A stretch of 64,000 nucleotides of DNA from RGIG6919 sp045531905 (GCA_045531905.1 JAZSEY010000006.1:159143-223142), one strand, 5' to 3'; shown: positions 10,401 to 17,356, counted from the first letter of the stretch. Program-made: numbers and translations. Notes: generated by a model not told the origin, from the letters alone.

Positions 10401-11976
10401 CTTTTCCGGTAACTCTGGTTGTGACTTGCCGGACCAAAATTGTCCAAACTGTGGTCATTTGCTGATAAAGGATGGTCACGATATTCCATTTGAAACCTTC
10501 CTTGGCTTCAATGGTGATAAGGAACCGGATATCGATTTGAATTTCTCCAGTGAGGATCAGCCACATGCCCATGCCTACACAGAAGAGTTGTTCGGTGAAG
10601 GACATGCTTTCCGTGCGGGAACTATCGGTAAAGTGGCAGATAAGACTGCATTTGGTTATGTTTACAATTATTATAAAGAACGTGGTATAACAAAACGTCG
10701 TTGTGAAATGGAGCGAATTGCAAAGGGATGTACGGAAACAAAAAGAACCACCGGTCAGCATCCTGGTGGCATGGTTGTGCTTCCAAGTGATGAAGAGGTT
10801 TATTCATTTACCCCAATCCAATATCCGGCTAATGATACGAAATGTGGCATTATCACAACACATTTTGAGTATCATTCCATCGACCATAATCTGTTGAAAT
10901 TGGATATTTTGGGTCATGCCGACCCAACCATGATTCGAAGATTAGAGGTTTTAACCGGACATGACGCAAAAAAGATTCCTTTTGATGATAAAAAGGTAAT
11001 GTCTCTGTTTCATAATACAGAGGCGCTGGGTATCACACCGGAACAAATTGGTGGCACGAAGCTTGGCTGCCTTGGTGTTCCTGAGTTCGGTACAGACTTT
11101 GCTATGCAGATGTTAATTGACACTAATCCAAAGAATTTCTCTGACCTTGCCCGAATTGCCGGTCTTGCTCATGGTACTGACGTATGGCTTGGCAATGCAC
11201 AGGTGCTGATTCAGGAAGGAAAAACAGAGCTTTCGGGAGCGATTTGTTGTCGAGATGATATCATGGTTTACTTGATTCATATGGGATTAGATGCCAACAT
11301 GGCATTTAAAATCATGGAAAATGTACGTAAGGGAACCGTAGCCAAGGGGAAATGCGGAAACTGGCCGGAGTGGAAGCAGGAGATGATGAACCACGGGGTA
11401 CCAGATTGGTACATTTGGTCCTGTGAAAAGATTAAGTACATGTTCCCTAAGGCCCATGCGGTGGCTTACGTTATGATGTCCTGGCGTGTTGCCTGGTTCA
11501 AGGTTTATGAGCCATTGGCTTACTATACAGCATTTTTTAGTATTCGTGAAAAGGCCTTTGACTATGAAAAAATGTGTTTAGGTCCTGAACGCTTACAGGC
11601 AGAAATTGACGCCATTAGAAATAACCCTGAACCGACACCGGTAGAATTGGACAGTTTGCGAGATATGCGTATTGTGCAGGAGATGTATGCAAGAGGCTTT
11701 GAGTTCATGCCGATTGATATTTACAAAGCAGATGCGTATAATTTCCAAATTATTGATGGAAAAATCATGCCATCGCTTTCTAGTATTGAAGGTCTTGGTG
11801 GTAAAGCTGCAGAACTGTTACAGGAAGCTGCTAAAGAAGGAGAGTTTTACTGTAAGCAGGAGATTAACCAACGTGCAAAACTGGGTATGAAATCCATAGA
11901 AAAGTTATCTGAGCTTGGTATTCTCGGTGATATGCAGGATACACCACAATATGATTTCTTTGATATGTTAAAGTAG
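7456..11976 (+). CDS. polC: DNA polymerase III alpha subunit, PolC type
   Basis: Gram-positive replicative polymerase with built-in proofreading. In order: N-terminal domain, OB fold (about residues 270-380), PHP domain starting VELHMHTGYSDMD near 390, DnaQ-like 3'-5' exonuclease with DIETTGF near 480 and HNASFDTGF and HHRAVDD later, a zinc site with CPECHY and CPNCGH near 965-1000, and the palm aspartates in PDIDLNFS near 1023. Length of 1506 aa is slightly above the usual 1430-1450. ATG 7456 is preferred over GTG 7447 because GGAG lies 8 nt before it. It is the last gene of the operon. Confidence 0.97.
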   Translation: MHEDLFIDVFSEFQPNSRLKQAFSEVGVKRVVMKNSTKTLQVYIVSEQLIPKEIIFQMEEALKHYLFERSRNKVHIVEEFKLSSVYTVEAIVDSYKDSILEELKRESVIDYRLISNAEWFVTDNVITLPMEDTFLSRQHSVKIKDYIQNIFEERFHMPIHMGFNYTEAQKDALKKAKAHKLEQETVRTMDAVKKAQIEAGLISEDVADEEQSKTENVSPEESSKKQTKEIASDNASAQNATTKNSNRSDKAEGYRSRFSSRGQSNDPDVFFGKNCDGEVLDIASLQDGIGECVIQGKVITMEEREIRNNKTIMMFGLTDFTDTIICKIFVSNDDLPIMRDDLKTGGFYKIKGRPSFDDFSKEVTFSSVGGIKKIHDFTTHRKDNSYEKRVELHMHTGYSDMDSVVDVKEIIKRARDWGHPAIAITDHGVAQAFPVANHELIKNDPLKIIYGVEAYFVDDLKDMVLNPKGQTLSDSFVVFDIETTGFKPRFNKIIEIGAVKIVDGEIVDHFSEFINPERPIPYNIMQLTGIKDDMVASADTIDLVLPRFLEFCKDCVLVAHNASFDTGFIKYYANELGLPYDFTVMDTLTLSQIIYHNLGKYTLDRICKYLGINLQNHHRAVDDAKATAQIFLKLIEQLRLENLEKLEDINTFGNASPEKIKKSRRYHGIILAKNDTGRNNLYRLISESHINYFATRPLMPKSMILKYREGLILGSACEAGELYQALLNDASDDEIARIVDFYDYLEIQPIGNNMFQIREDRFPNINTIEDLQDMNRKIVRLGEEFNKPVCATCDVHFLDPEDSIYRSVIMAGKGFKDADDQPPLYFRTTEEMLKEFDYLGSDKAHEVVITNTNLIADMVETTSPVRPDKCPPVIENSDETLRNICYEKAHAIYGPELPKIVHDRLEKELNSIIGNGFAVMYIIAQKLVWKSNDDGYMVGSRGSVGSSFVACMAGITEVNSLQAHYICPECHYVDFDSELVKSFSGNSGCDLPDQNCPNCGHLLIKDGHDIPFETFLGFNGDKEPDIDLNFSSEDQPHAHAYTEELFGEGHAFRAGTIGKVADKTAFGYVYNYYKERGITKRRCEMERIAKGCTETKRTTGQHPGGMVVLPSDEEVYSFTPIQYPANDTKCGIITTHFEYHSIDHNLLKLDILGHADPTMIRRLEVLTGHDAKKIPFDDKKVMSLFHNTEALGITPEQIGGTKLGCLGVPEFGTDFAMQMLIDTNPKNFSDLARIAGLAHGTDVWLGNAQVLIQEGKTELSGAICCRDDIMVYLIHMGLDANMAFKIMENVRKGTVAKGKCGNWPEWKQEMMNHGVPDWYIWSCEKIKYMFPKAHAVAYVMMSWRVAWFKVYEPLAYYTAFFSIREKAFDYEKMCLGPERLQAEIDAIRNNPEPTPVELDSLRDMRIVQEMYARGFEFMPIDIYKADAYNFQIIDGKIMPSLSSIEGLGGKAAELLQEAAKEGEFYCKQEINQRAKLGMKSIEKLSELGILGDMQDTPQYDFFDMLK

Positions 11977-11982
11977 GTTTCA

Positions 11983-12023
11983 GAATATCAGAAAATTGAA
12001 TTAGTACCAATTTTCTGATATTC
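11983..12023 (+). terminator. Perfect 16-bp inverted repeat after polC
   Basis: GAATATCAGAAAATTG and its exact complement flank a 9-nt loop beginning 6 nt past the polC stop. It is followed by AAAACTTTTTG, so the T-run is interrupted; probably the operon terminator. Confidence 0.65.
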
Positions 12024-12065
12024 AAAACTTTTTGAAAAATTTTTAAAATTTTTTCGAAAAAGTGC

Positions 12066-12094
12066 TTGCAATTTGTCGACAACCATGTTATATT
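12066..12094 (+). promoter_or_regulatory. Sigma-A-type promoter of tRNA-Glu
   Basis: TTGCAA (12066-12071), a 17-nt spacer and TATATT (12089-12094), ending 19 nt before the tRNA 5' end. It is left intact by the integrated element, which enters from the 3' side. Confidence 0.75.
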
Positions 12095-12113
12095 AGACAA
12101 GTCGCAAGGACAT

Positions 12114-12185
12114 GGTCCGTTGGTCAAGCGGTTAAGACGCCGCCCTCTCACGGCGGAAACAGGGGTTCGATTCCCCTACGGACTG
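12114..12185 (+). tRNA. tRNA-Glu (anticodon CTC)
   Basis: A full cloverleaf of 72 nt: acceptor GGTCCGT pairs with ACGGACT (a G-U at the first pair), anticodon stem CCGCC/GGCGG encloses loop CTCTCAC with anticodon CTC reading GAG, and a T arm contains GGTTCGATTCC. CCA is not encoded. The last 20 nt (12166-12185) are part of the element's attachment repeat, so the 3' end now present was supplied by the element and restores the gene. Confidence 0.96.
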
Positions 12186-12229
12186 CTTATATGAAGAACC
12201 TTTAAAGCGTTGAGTTTTAAAGGTTTTTT
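12166..12229 (+). repeat. attL: left 64-bp copy of the attachment repeat
   Basis: Runs from the T-arm of tRNA-Glu through the tRNA terminator hairpin. It matches 20156-20219 at 63 of 64 positions; the first 41 bp are identical and the single difference is G 12207 versus A 20197. Matching stops exactly at both ends, as expected for a tRNA-targeting tyrosine integrase. Confidence 0.93.
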
Positions 12230-12230
12230 A
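12197..12230 (+). terminator. Rho-independent terminator of tRNA-Glu, inside attL
   Basis: AACCTTTAAA pairs with TTTAAAGGTT across a 9-nt loop and is followed by a T-run. The same hairpin is present in the right-hand repeat. Confidence 0.85.
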
Positions 12231-12287
12231 TTTTCCCTTTTATCTACGTTACAAAATAAGTTACAAAATGTTTATTTGTATTTGTAA

Positions 12288-13421
12288 CTATAACAAGTCT
12301 AATGCATTTCTTTTTTCATCATCTTTAGGATGAACATATCTATTAAGAGTAAATACCACATTACTATGTCCAAGTAATTCACTCACACACTTTGGTTGTA
12401 CACCTACTTCAATTAAGTTAGTTGCAAATGTATGTCTAATAGCATGTACACCCTTATAAGGAACATTAGCACGATAACATATATCTTTTAGTTTCTTTTC
12501 AAAACTCCTAGGTTGAATAAATTCCCCAGAAGGACTAGAAACAATAAAATCACCATATAAATGATGTTCTTTATTACGTTTTAATAGTTCCTGAACAGCA
12601 ACATATGCAGTTGTATTTAGTGGAACGTCACGTACACTATTTTTTGTTTTCACTTCCTGTAATATATGTACACGTTTAACACCTACAGAATCCCTATTAT
12701 TAATAACAGATACAGTATTTTTTACATGAATAATTCCATTGTTCATATCTATATCATCCCAAGTCAGAGCGAGAACCTCACCCATTCTTAGTCCAGTGTT
12801 AAACATTAAAATAAATGCAGGAGCAACACGCAAAAACGCTTTTTCATCTTCATGCTCATAATATCTTTGATTAATATAATCACAAATCCTTTTCTTTTCA
12901 TCATCAGTATATGTTTCAACCTGCTTAGGAGCCGGAAAAACAGAAGAAGAAGGCATTTTTATAATACTTGAAATATCAACTGCAATATCCTTTTTTCTAT
13001 ATGCATATGTCAATGTTTGCTTTATTAGTTCATAAACTTTTGAAACTGTAGAACGACTAAGCCCTTTTATAACCAAAGAATTTATATATTCCTGAATCAA
13101 TACATCAGTAATTTTAGACAAAGGTACATCAATAATAGTTCCTCTTATCTGACATTTAAGAATAGACTGCAACCTGTCGTAAGTAGCAGGTTTGACAGTA
13201 GTTATTTTATATATTTCCAAATACTGTTGTACGTAGTCAGCAAATCTTATTTTTCTATCACGTACAAACTCACTTTGCTTCGAATATGCACTAAGCATAT
13301 CCTGTACATCCTTTTTATTTTTAGATGTTGCTGTTTTAACAACACCATTTTTCATGATACGCCCTACATATAAACCATCAGAACGCCTATATATTGAACC
13401 TTTTCCCTTTTTATTTGCCAT
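12288..13421 (-). CDS. Tyrosine integrase of the element
   Basis: Site-specific recombinase for integration and excision at tRNA-Glu. The N-terminal 20 residues (GSIYRRSDGLYVGRI) resemble the arm-binding domain of Tn916/lambda-type integrases; a SAM-like core-binding domain follows; the catalytic domain shows Arg in NTGLRMGEVL, H-x-x-R at about 326-329 (HAIRHTF), His 352 in LLGHSN and the nucleophile Tyr 362 in NRYVHP. At 377 aa it is full length. Its 3' end lies 59 bp from attL, the classic int-next-to-att layout. ATG follows the stop of the upstream Cys-rich gene by 1 nt, so the two are probably translated together. A phage-encoded integrase sets this element apart from inoviruses that borrow host XerCD. 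Confidence 0.93.
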   Translation of the reverse strand: MANKKGKGSIYRRSDGLYVGRIMKNGVVKTATSKNKKDVQDMLSAYSKQSEFVRDRKIRFADYVQQYLEIYKITTVKPATYDRLQSILKCQIRGTIIDVPLSKITDVLIQEYINSLVIKGLSRSTVSKVYELIKQTLTYAYRKKDIAVDISSIIKMPSSSVFPAPKQVETYTDDEKKRICDYINQRYYEHEDEKAFLRVAPAFILMFNTGLRMGEVLALTWDDIDMNNGIIHVKNTVSVINNRDSVGVKRVHILQEVKTKNSVRDVPLNTTAYVAVQELLKRNKEHHLYGDFIVSSPSGEFIQPRSFEKKLKDICYRANVPYKGVHAIRHTFATNLIEVGVQPKCVSELLGHSNVVFTLNRYVHPKDDEKRNALDLL

Positions 13422-13422
13422 A

Positions 13423-13590
13423 TTATTCCCCCATTAATTCATTGACACATTTAGAACAATAGCAACCTTTCATTCCTTCTATCTTGTATAAAAAGCACAT
13501 CCAATTCCTATTCCACATGCCATTATCCGAACATCTTTTACAACTTCCTAATCCTTCGCCCGTACATCGTGTTATTTTTAAATTTTTCAT
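13423..13590 (-). CDS. Small cysteine-rich protein coupled to integrase
   Basis: A 55-aa protein with CKRCSDNGMW, a WMCF segment and CYCSKCVNE, i.e. two CxxC-like pairs that could bind zinc. ATG 13590 is chosen over the longer open frame because GGGGAA lies 5 nt upstream. Its stop is 1 nt before the integrase ATG. Function unknown; candidates are an excisionase-like accessory factor or a regulator of integration, inferred from position only. Confidence 0.65.
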   Translation of the reverse strand: MKNLKITRCTGEGLGSCKRCSDNGMWNRNWMCFLYKIEGMKGCYCSKCVNELMGE

Positions 13591-13848
13591 AATATTTCCC
13601 CTTTCAATGTTTCTTACTCCTGTAGAGTCATGAACATATACGCTTTGCTTTATGATCATGACGCAACAGGAGATTTACTCTTTGAAAAAACGTCACTACT
13701 TTACAGGCCTAATCAACCATAGCCGATTATTAACACAGCGAATGCCAGTAGTAGCTGTTATACGTTTTATCGCTATTTCATTTATATATGTCACTACACA
13801 CAGTTTATCCCAATCGCCCAAAGGGCACCCGATTGGAGGTAAGTTGAT
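13591..13848. other. Noncoding gap between Zot gene and Cys-rich gene
   Basis: About 258 bp with no convincing gene. It holds a GC-rich stem-loop at 13810-13836 just downstream of the Zot stop, listed separately. An open plus-strand frame crosses it but runs into the Zot gene and lacks support. Confidence 0.5.
13810..13836 (-). other. GC-rich stem-loop downstream of Zot gene
   Basis: Reading the plus strand, CCAATC and GATTGG form an outer stem and GCCC/GGGC an inner stem with loop AAA, interrupted by a 4-nt bulge (ACCC). It has no T-run, so it is not a standard terminator. Could be a terminator variant, a single-strand origin or a packaging hairpin. Confidence 0.4.
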
Positions 13849-14724
13849 TTACGTTTTAAAACGCTTTTTACCCTTATGGCTCAATTTGTTAACCATCTGC
13901 ATATTATCAGGCATTATCATCTGACTTTGGAGATATTCTAAATCGGTAATAAACTGACGTTCATTGCATATCTTTGTAATATCTTCAACAATCGCATATG
14001 TATCATACAAATCATATACACGCTTGCTAGTCCATGCGTACTCAACACGCAATGGAGATACAAGAGAAGCGTTAGAGCAATTCTCCAAGTCATAAGCATC
14101 ATAATGTGTTAATTTTTGAATGTGAGTAAATGGGTTATATTTACATTCGATAACCTCTACAATCACGTCACGCAATAACGCATCCAATCTGGAGAACCTC
14201 TGAGCAGTCAACACAAGACCAATCTTATTATGTCTACACGTTAAAATCGCATTAAGAGCTGGAGTAGAAAAGTTATCTTTGTATTCCCTAGAAGAGAAGA
14301 TTACATTACCTTCATCAATTAAAAATTCACTTACTATACCAGGAGCAAGTCGCTGACAGTCAACTAACTGCTGCATTGAGTGGAATTTAAAATAAGGAAT
14401 TTTCAACTCAACATTAGAATATATATGAATATGCTGCGTTACCCATTCACCACTTTCATCATCATATATAAGTTTACCCTCATACATTTTATATAACTTC
14501 TCAGCAACAAATCTAACAGCTTCCTTAGTTTTTCCCATTCCAAACAGACCACAGAAGCATATGATTTTACCAAACCATCTACATTCACGCCATCTTTTAT
14601 ATTTCACATAGTCATATGTACTCATTACCGTACTATATAGCACCTTATACCAATGAAATGTCATGAACCGGACAAAAGGAAGGCAAATAAAAGCGATAGC
14701 AAATATTAAAAGATATAAATCCAT
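13849..14724 (-). CDS. Zot/pI-type assembly ATPase of filamentous phage
   Basis: Powers extrusion of filamentous virions through the inner membrane. Seen: hydrophobic N-terminal membrane segment (residues 1-20), Walker A GLFGMGKTKE around 59-68, Walker B FLIDEGN around 134-140, and after it a segment resembling the Zot sensor region (CRHNKIGLVLTAQRFSRLD). Length of 291 aa fits inovirus morphogenesis proteins. The membrane segment precedes the ATPase domain, unlike Ff pI where it follows, but similar to inovirus-like elements in Gram-positive hosts. It is 3 nt downstream of a 46-aa membrane protein gene. Family assignment is by motif reading and context. Confidence 0.85.
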   Translation of the reverse strand: MDLYLLIFAIAFICLPFVRFMTFHWYKVLYSTVMSTYDYVKYKRWRECRWFGKIICFCGLFGMGKTKEAVRFVAEKLYKMYEGKLIYDDESGEWVTQHIHIYSNVELKIPYFKFHSMQQLVDCQRLAPGIVSEFLIDEGNVIFSSREYKDNFSTPALNAILTCRHNKIGLVLTAQRFSRLDALLRDVIVEVIECKYNPFTHIQKLTHYDAYDLENCSNASLVSPLRVEYAWTSKRVYDLYDTYAIVEDITKICNERQFITDLEYLQSQMIMPDNMQMVNKLSHKGKKRFKT

Positions 14725-14727
14725 ACG

Positions 14728-14868
14728 CTACCCCCTTGACATAGACTGCGACCAATTTGTGCATAATCCGAAAAACTCAAATATCAAAAATACAACAAAA
14801 AAACGAGCAATAACAAAACCATCCAAGCCAAGTGAATCACCCATCAATAAATTAATCAATGCATCCAT
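14728..14868 (-). CDS. Small membrane protein (46 aa), putative minor virion protein
   Basis: Start at ATG 14868 behind AAAGGGG; a longer frame reaches 14931 but lacks a site. A short N-terminal stretch (MDALINLLMGDSLGL) is followed by one hydrophobic helix (VIARFFVVFLIFEFFGL) and a polar tail. Stop lies 3 nt before the Zot start. It occupies the place of the small gVI/gVII/gIX-type cap proteins; that role is inferred. Confidence 0.7.
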   Translation of the reverse strand: MDALINLLMGDSLGLDGFVIARFFVVFLIFEFFGLCTNWSQSMSRG

Positions 14869-14872
14869 AGAA

Positions 14873-15148
14873 TTACCCCTTTCTTTTATCATAAAACTTG
14901 TTAAACACAATAAAAATTTTCTGCATACCATAAATCAAAATAATCAACCAAACAAGCAGGAGAGTGAGATTATATTGACGGACATGAAGCAAATACATAT
15001 CCTGTTCTGTAGGTGATAGTGGATATTGCGTAATATATGTATGTTCAATCAATGTCATATCCTCAGCTACACCAACATCAATCAAGTTATAATTCAATTC
15101 CTCTTCAGTAGTTAATTCCTCTGTGTTAACCTCAGTAGTTGAATCCAT
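14873..15148 (-). CDS. Small membrane protein with acidic N-terminus (91 aa)
   Basis: The first 55 residues are acidic and threonine-rich (TTEVNTEELTTEEE), then a single transmembrane helix (LTLLLVWLIILIYGM) and a basic tail (KFYDKRKG), giving an N-outside, C-inside topology by the positive-inside rule. ATG 15148 overlaps the stop of the upstream 40-aa gene by one base (TAATG), indicating translational coupling. Candidate virion tip or assembly partner of the Zot ATPase; no family recognised. Confidence 0.7.
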   Translation of the reverse strand: MDSTTEVNTEELTTEEELNYNLIDVGVAEDMTLIEHTYITQYPLSPTEQDMYLLHVRQYNLTLLLVWLIILIYGMQKIFIVFNKFYDKRKG

Positions 15149-15270
15149 TAATCATCACCATCCTTAATTAAAAAATCTAAAATTTTAAAATAAACATAAT
15201 CAGCAAAAAAACTAGATAATAATGCCACAATAAAAACACAAACAAAATAAGTAATTAAATTAATCATCAT
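15148..15270 (-). CDS. Single-helix membrane microprotein (40 aa)
   Basis: Encodes MMINLITYFVCVFIVALLSS, a soluble turn and an acidic end (KDGDD). Almost the entire first half is one hydrophobic helix. GAGGAG lies 7 nt before ATG 15270. Its start overlaps the end of the 47-aa gene upstream and its stop overlaps the next ATG, so it sits in a tightly coupled run. Resembles cap proteins of filamentous phage in size and topology only. Confidence 0.65.
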   Translation of the reverse strand: MMINLITYFVCVFIVALLSSFFADYVYFKILDFLIKDGDD

Positions 15271-15403
15271 CCTTCAACTCCTCATTCATATAAAATTCAT
15301 CCAATGTACGTTGAACTATAGAATCAATGGCAACAACAATACAAAAAATTAGCACCAGAGCCAAAACTATATACACAGCCAAAAAAAAACACCTCACAAT
15401 CAT
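15260..15403 (-). CDS. Single-helix membrane microprotein (47 aa)
   Basis: From ATG 15403: an N-terminal hydrophobic helix (FFLAVYIVLALVLIFCIVVA) then an acidic tail ending in three Asp. The ATG has no clear ribosome-binding site; an internal TTG 15382, 7 nt after GAGGTG, may be the real start and would give 40 aa. A strong hairpin ends just before the ATG. Stop overlaps the next gene. No family recognised. Confidence 0.6.
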   Translation of the reverse strand: MIVRCFFLAVYIVLALVLIFCIVVAIDSIVQRTLDEFYMNEELKDDD

Positions 15404-15408
15404 GCGTT

Positions 15409-15449
15409 GGTGGTGCGTGGGTGCACCCCTAGCACCCTACGACACCACC
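15409..15449 (-). other. Strong 16-bp stem-loop between two microprotein genes
   Basis: GGTGGTG pairs with CACCACC, then CGT with ACG and GGGTGC with GCACCC, leaving two single-base bulges and a 7-nt loop. Such a GC-rich structure stands out in this AT-rich element and falls exactly in the 48-bp gap between coding frames. It has no T-run on either strand. Candidate packaging signal, complementary-strand origin, or a translation/processing element. Confidence 0.6.
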
Positions 15450-15451
15450 AC

Positions 15452-15607
15452 TCAACCATTTATCGCATTTCCAATGAACTTACAGAACAAACCAAACAAA
15501 ACACCAAATGCCATTATGTTCCACAACGAAATATCAAAACCAAAAATATCCATTTTGATGTTTAACACATCCCACAACCATTCTATTATCAACTTTAAAT
15601 TTTCCAT
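15452..15607 (-). CDS. Small membrane protein (51 aa), pVI-position
   Basis: Begins MENLKLIIEWLWDVLNIKMD, an amphipathic segment, then a hydrophobic stretch (WNIMAFGVLFGLFCKFIG). AGGTGA lies 7 nt before ATG 15607. It directly follows the pIII-like gene, where Ff phages carry gVI. Not previously listed as an ORF because of its size. Function inferred from position and topology. Confidence 0.65.
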   Translation of the reverse strand: MENLKLIIEWLWDVLNIKMDIFGFDISLWNIMAFGVLFGLFCKFIGNAING

Positions 15608-15617
15608 GTTATTTCAC

Positions 15618-17069
15618 CTACTTTTTGAAAAAACGAAGTACCATAAGAATAATAGATAAAGATAATCCGGTACCAATCAACGTCCAAACATCCTTAGGGA
15701 TAAAAGTAAAAAAAGACTTAAAAAAAGAAAGCAAACCATTATCACCTAACAAACCGAAACCAGACATAATAAAATTAATAAAGGTGGTTAGAGCAGTAGT
15801 TATTGTCTTTAAAACATTTCCGATTAATTTGATTATGGTTTTAATCAAATCCAATAAACCAACGTCACCATCTGCATCATTATCCCAATCAATTTCTGTA
15901 GTAGGTTCTGTATCATCTTCATCAACTCTATCATCAGTTTCCCAGTCCACTTCCTCTGTAGAACCTTCCTCATCATCAGAATCACCAGTATATCCGGTAG
16001 AAGAATTATCATCATAATCAAGAGCTACAGTAACCCAATCACTCACATCTGGATCATTAAATTTTGAATCAGTTAAATTACGGACACGTATTTCGACTTT
16101 ATGATTTGCAAAATAATAATCACCTGTTATTACACCAGCAACATCACTAGGACTAAGAGAACCAGTCAACAACGATAATGGAAAACCACTAACTTCCTTT
16201 AAAATATCCCATAAGCTTGTATCATTAAATGCTTGTGCCATATATTCATCACGAACAGATTCAAGCACATTTGCAGATATCTTTGCAGAATATGGAGCAT
16301 ATCCATACTGCATACATATATTTGAAGAATCCACATATTTCCATGATGTAGTTATTGTTTTAATGCTATCACTAGGAGACTTATGCTTGTCTAATACATA
16401 AAAATGAACCCTATACTGCACTTCATACCATAAGTCTGCTGCATCCGGCATTTCCCACTGTACAGAAATAGGAGTAATAAACTCCCACACATTTTCTTTT
16501 CTTGAACCTTCATAAAAACCACTTGTAATTTTAAGATTTTTAACTTCTGGAACATCAACTTTCTCTTCTGGGATTAAATCCTCATAATTTGAAGCACCTG
16601 TTATATCACCATCATTCAAATAATCTTCAATTGATTCTGTATCACCAACTGCAAATACAGGTAAATTCGTTAAAAAAGTAATATTTGTATGTATACCACC
16701 ATTAGAATAAACCAGCTGTCGTGTTGTAGTATCAGATTTCGTCCATGAACCTGAATCACCTTTAGAAGTTGAATAATTATTAGTCACTACAACATTAGAA
16801 TCAGAATATACAGTATATGACACATCATTATTATTAAATATGATATATAGTTTAGACCCGGACAAAGTATAATTCCAATATCGCGTAAAATTATATCCGT
16901 TATCATAAAATGAGATATTCGCAACACCAGAAGAATACCAACCACCTTCATCAACACCAGCATCCGACATTTCAGTAGATTCCTCTGCAGAATCAGAAGC
17001 ACATACAGATACAGGAGAGAAGATAAGAGCAAAGACAAGCATATATATCAACATCTTTTTATATTTCAT
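15618..17069 (-). CDS. pIII-like adsorption protein (secreted, C-terminal membrane anchor)
   Basis: A 483-aa protein with a clear signal peptide (KKMLIYMLVFALIFSP, probable cleavage near VCA-SD), a large aromatic- and Ser/Thr-rich extracellular region, a very acidic linker around 355-405, a long hydrophobic/amphipathic stretch around 405-445, and a final transmembrane helix (SLSIILMVLRFF) before a KK end. This is the architecture of filamentous-phage receptor-binding proteins, anchored until virion release. AAGGTGG precedes the ATG. No known domain was recognised in the extracellular part, which is expected to be host specific. Confidence 0.75.
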   Translation of the reverse strand: MKYKKMLIYMLVFALIFSPVSVCASDSAEESTEMSDAGVDEGGWYSSGVANISFYDNGYNFTRYWNYTLSGSKLYIIFNNNDVSYTVYSDSNVVVTNNYSTSKGDSGSWTKSDTTTRQLVYSNGGIHTNITFLTNLPVFAVGDTESIEDYLNDGDITGASNYEDLIPEEKVDVPEVKNLKITSGFYEGSRKENVWEFITPISVQWEMPDAADLWYEVQYRVHFYVLDKHKSPSDSIKTITTSWKYVDSSNICMQYGYAPYSAKISANVLESVRDEYMAQAFNDTSLWDILKEVSGFPLSLLTGSLSPSDVAGVITGDYYFANHKVEIRVRNLTDSKFNDPDVSDWVTVALDYDDNSSTGYTGDSDDEEGSTEEVDWETDDRVDEDDTEPTTEIDWDNDADGDVGLLDLIKTIIKLIGNVLKTITTALTTFINFIMSGFGLLGDNGLLSFFKSFFTFIPKDVWTLIGTGLSLSIILMVLRFFKK

Positions 17070-17090
17070 AAAACACCACCTTAAAAAAAA

Positions 17091-17136
17091 GTAAAAAAAA
17101 TAAGGGGGTAGGGTAGTAAACTATCCTACCCCCTTA
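17091..17136 (-). terminator. Strong terminator right after the coat-like gene
   Basis: A 12-bp perfect stem (TAAGGGGGTAGG with CCTACCCCCTTA) that can extend to 16 bp around a TAAA loop (plus-strand reading), beginning 2 nt past the coat stop and followed on the minus strand by eight T residues. Would give high coat expression with reduced read-through into the pIII-like gene, as in Ff phages. Confidence 0.9.
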
Positions 17137-17138
17137 AA

Positions 17139-17339
17139 TTAATCTGCAGACTTAACAAGCTTCTTGAAGCCCCTAACTGCAACCGGGATAAGAACACCAA
17201 GACCAAAAACAATTGAAAGCAATGTGTTTTCAGTCACGATCTCGAACACCCAGTTAAATACAGTCTTAGCATTCGAAAGAACAGAATCTAACGAAAAGCC
17301 AGAACCAGTACTCTCCAATAATGTCATCATGTAAGGCAT
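17139..17339 (-). CDS. Major coat protein-like (pVIII-type, 66 aa)
   Basis: Reads as a filamentous-phage coat subunit: a polar/amphipathic N-terminal half with acidic residues (LESTGSGFSLDSVL, FEIVTEN), a central hydrophobic helix (LLSIVFGLGVLIPVAV), and a basic C-terminus (RGFKKLVKS) that would face the DNA. No cleavable signal peptide is evident, as for Pf3-type coats. ATG 17339 is preferred because AGGAGG lies 8 nt upstream; an ATG at 17345 would leave only 2 nt. It sits 17 nt downstream of the pV-like gene and just before a strong terminator. Confidence 0.8.
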   Translation of the reverse strand: MPYMMTLLESTGSGFSLDSVLSNAKTVFNWVFEIVTENTLLSIVFGLGVLIPVAVRGFKKLVKSAD

Positions 17340-17356
17340 AAGCATTTCCTCCTATC

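Noticed and set aside
13652..13924. Plus-strand frame of 90 aa in the element
   Set aside because: Its 3' third is antisense to the Zot gene, it crosses the noncoding hairpin region, and it has no ribosome-binding site.
15327..15659. Plus-strand frame of 110 aa
   Set aside because: Antisense to three small membrane-protein frames that have better start sites and hydrophobic patterns.
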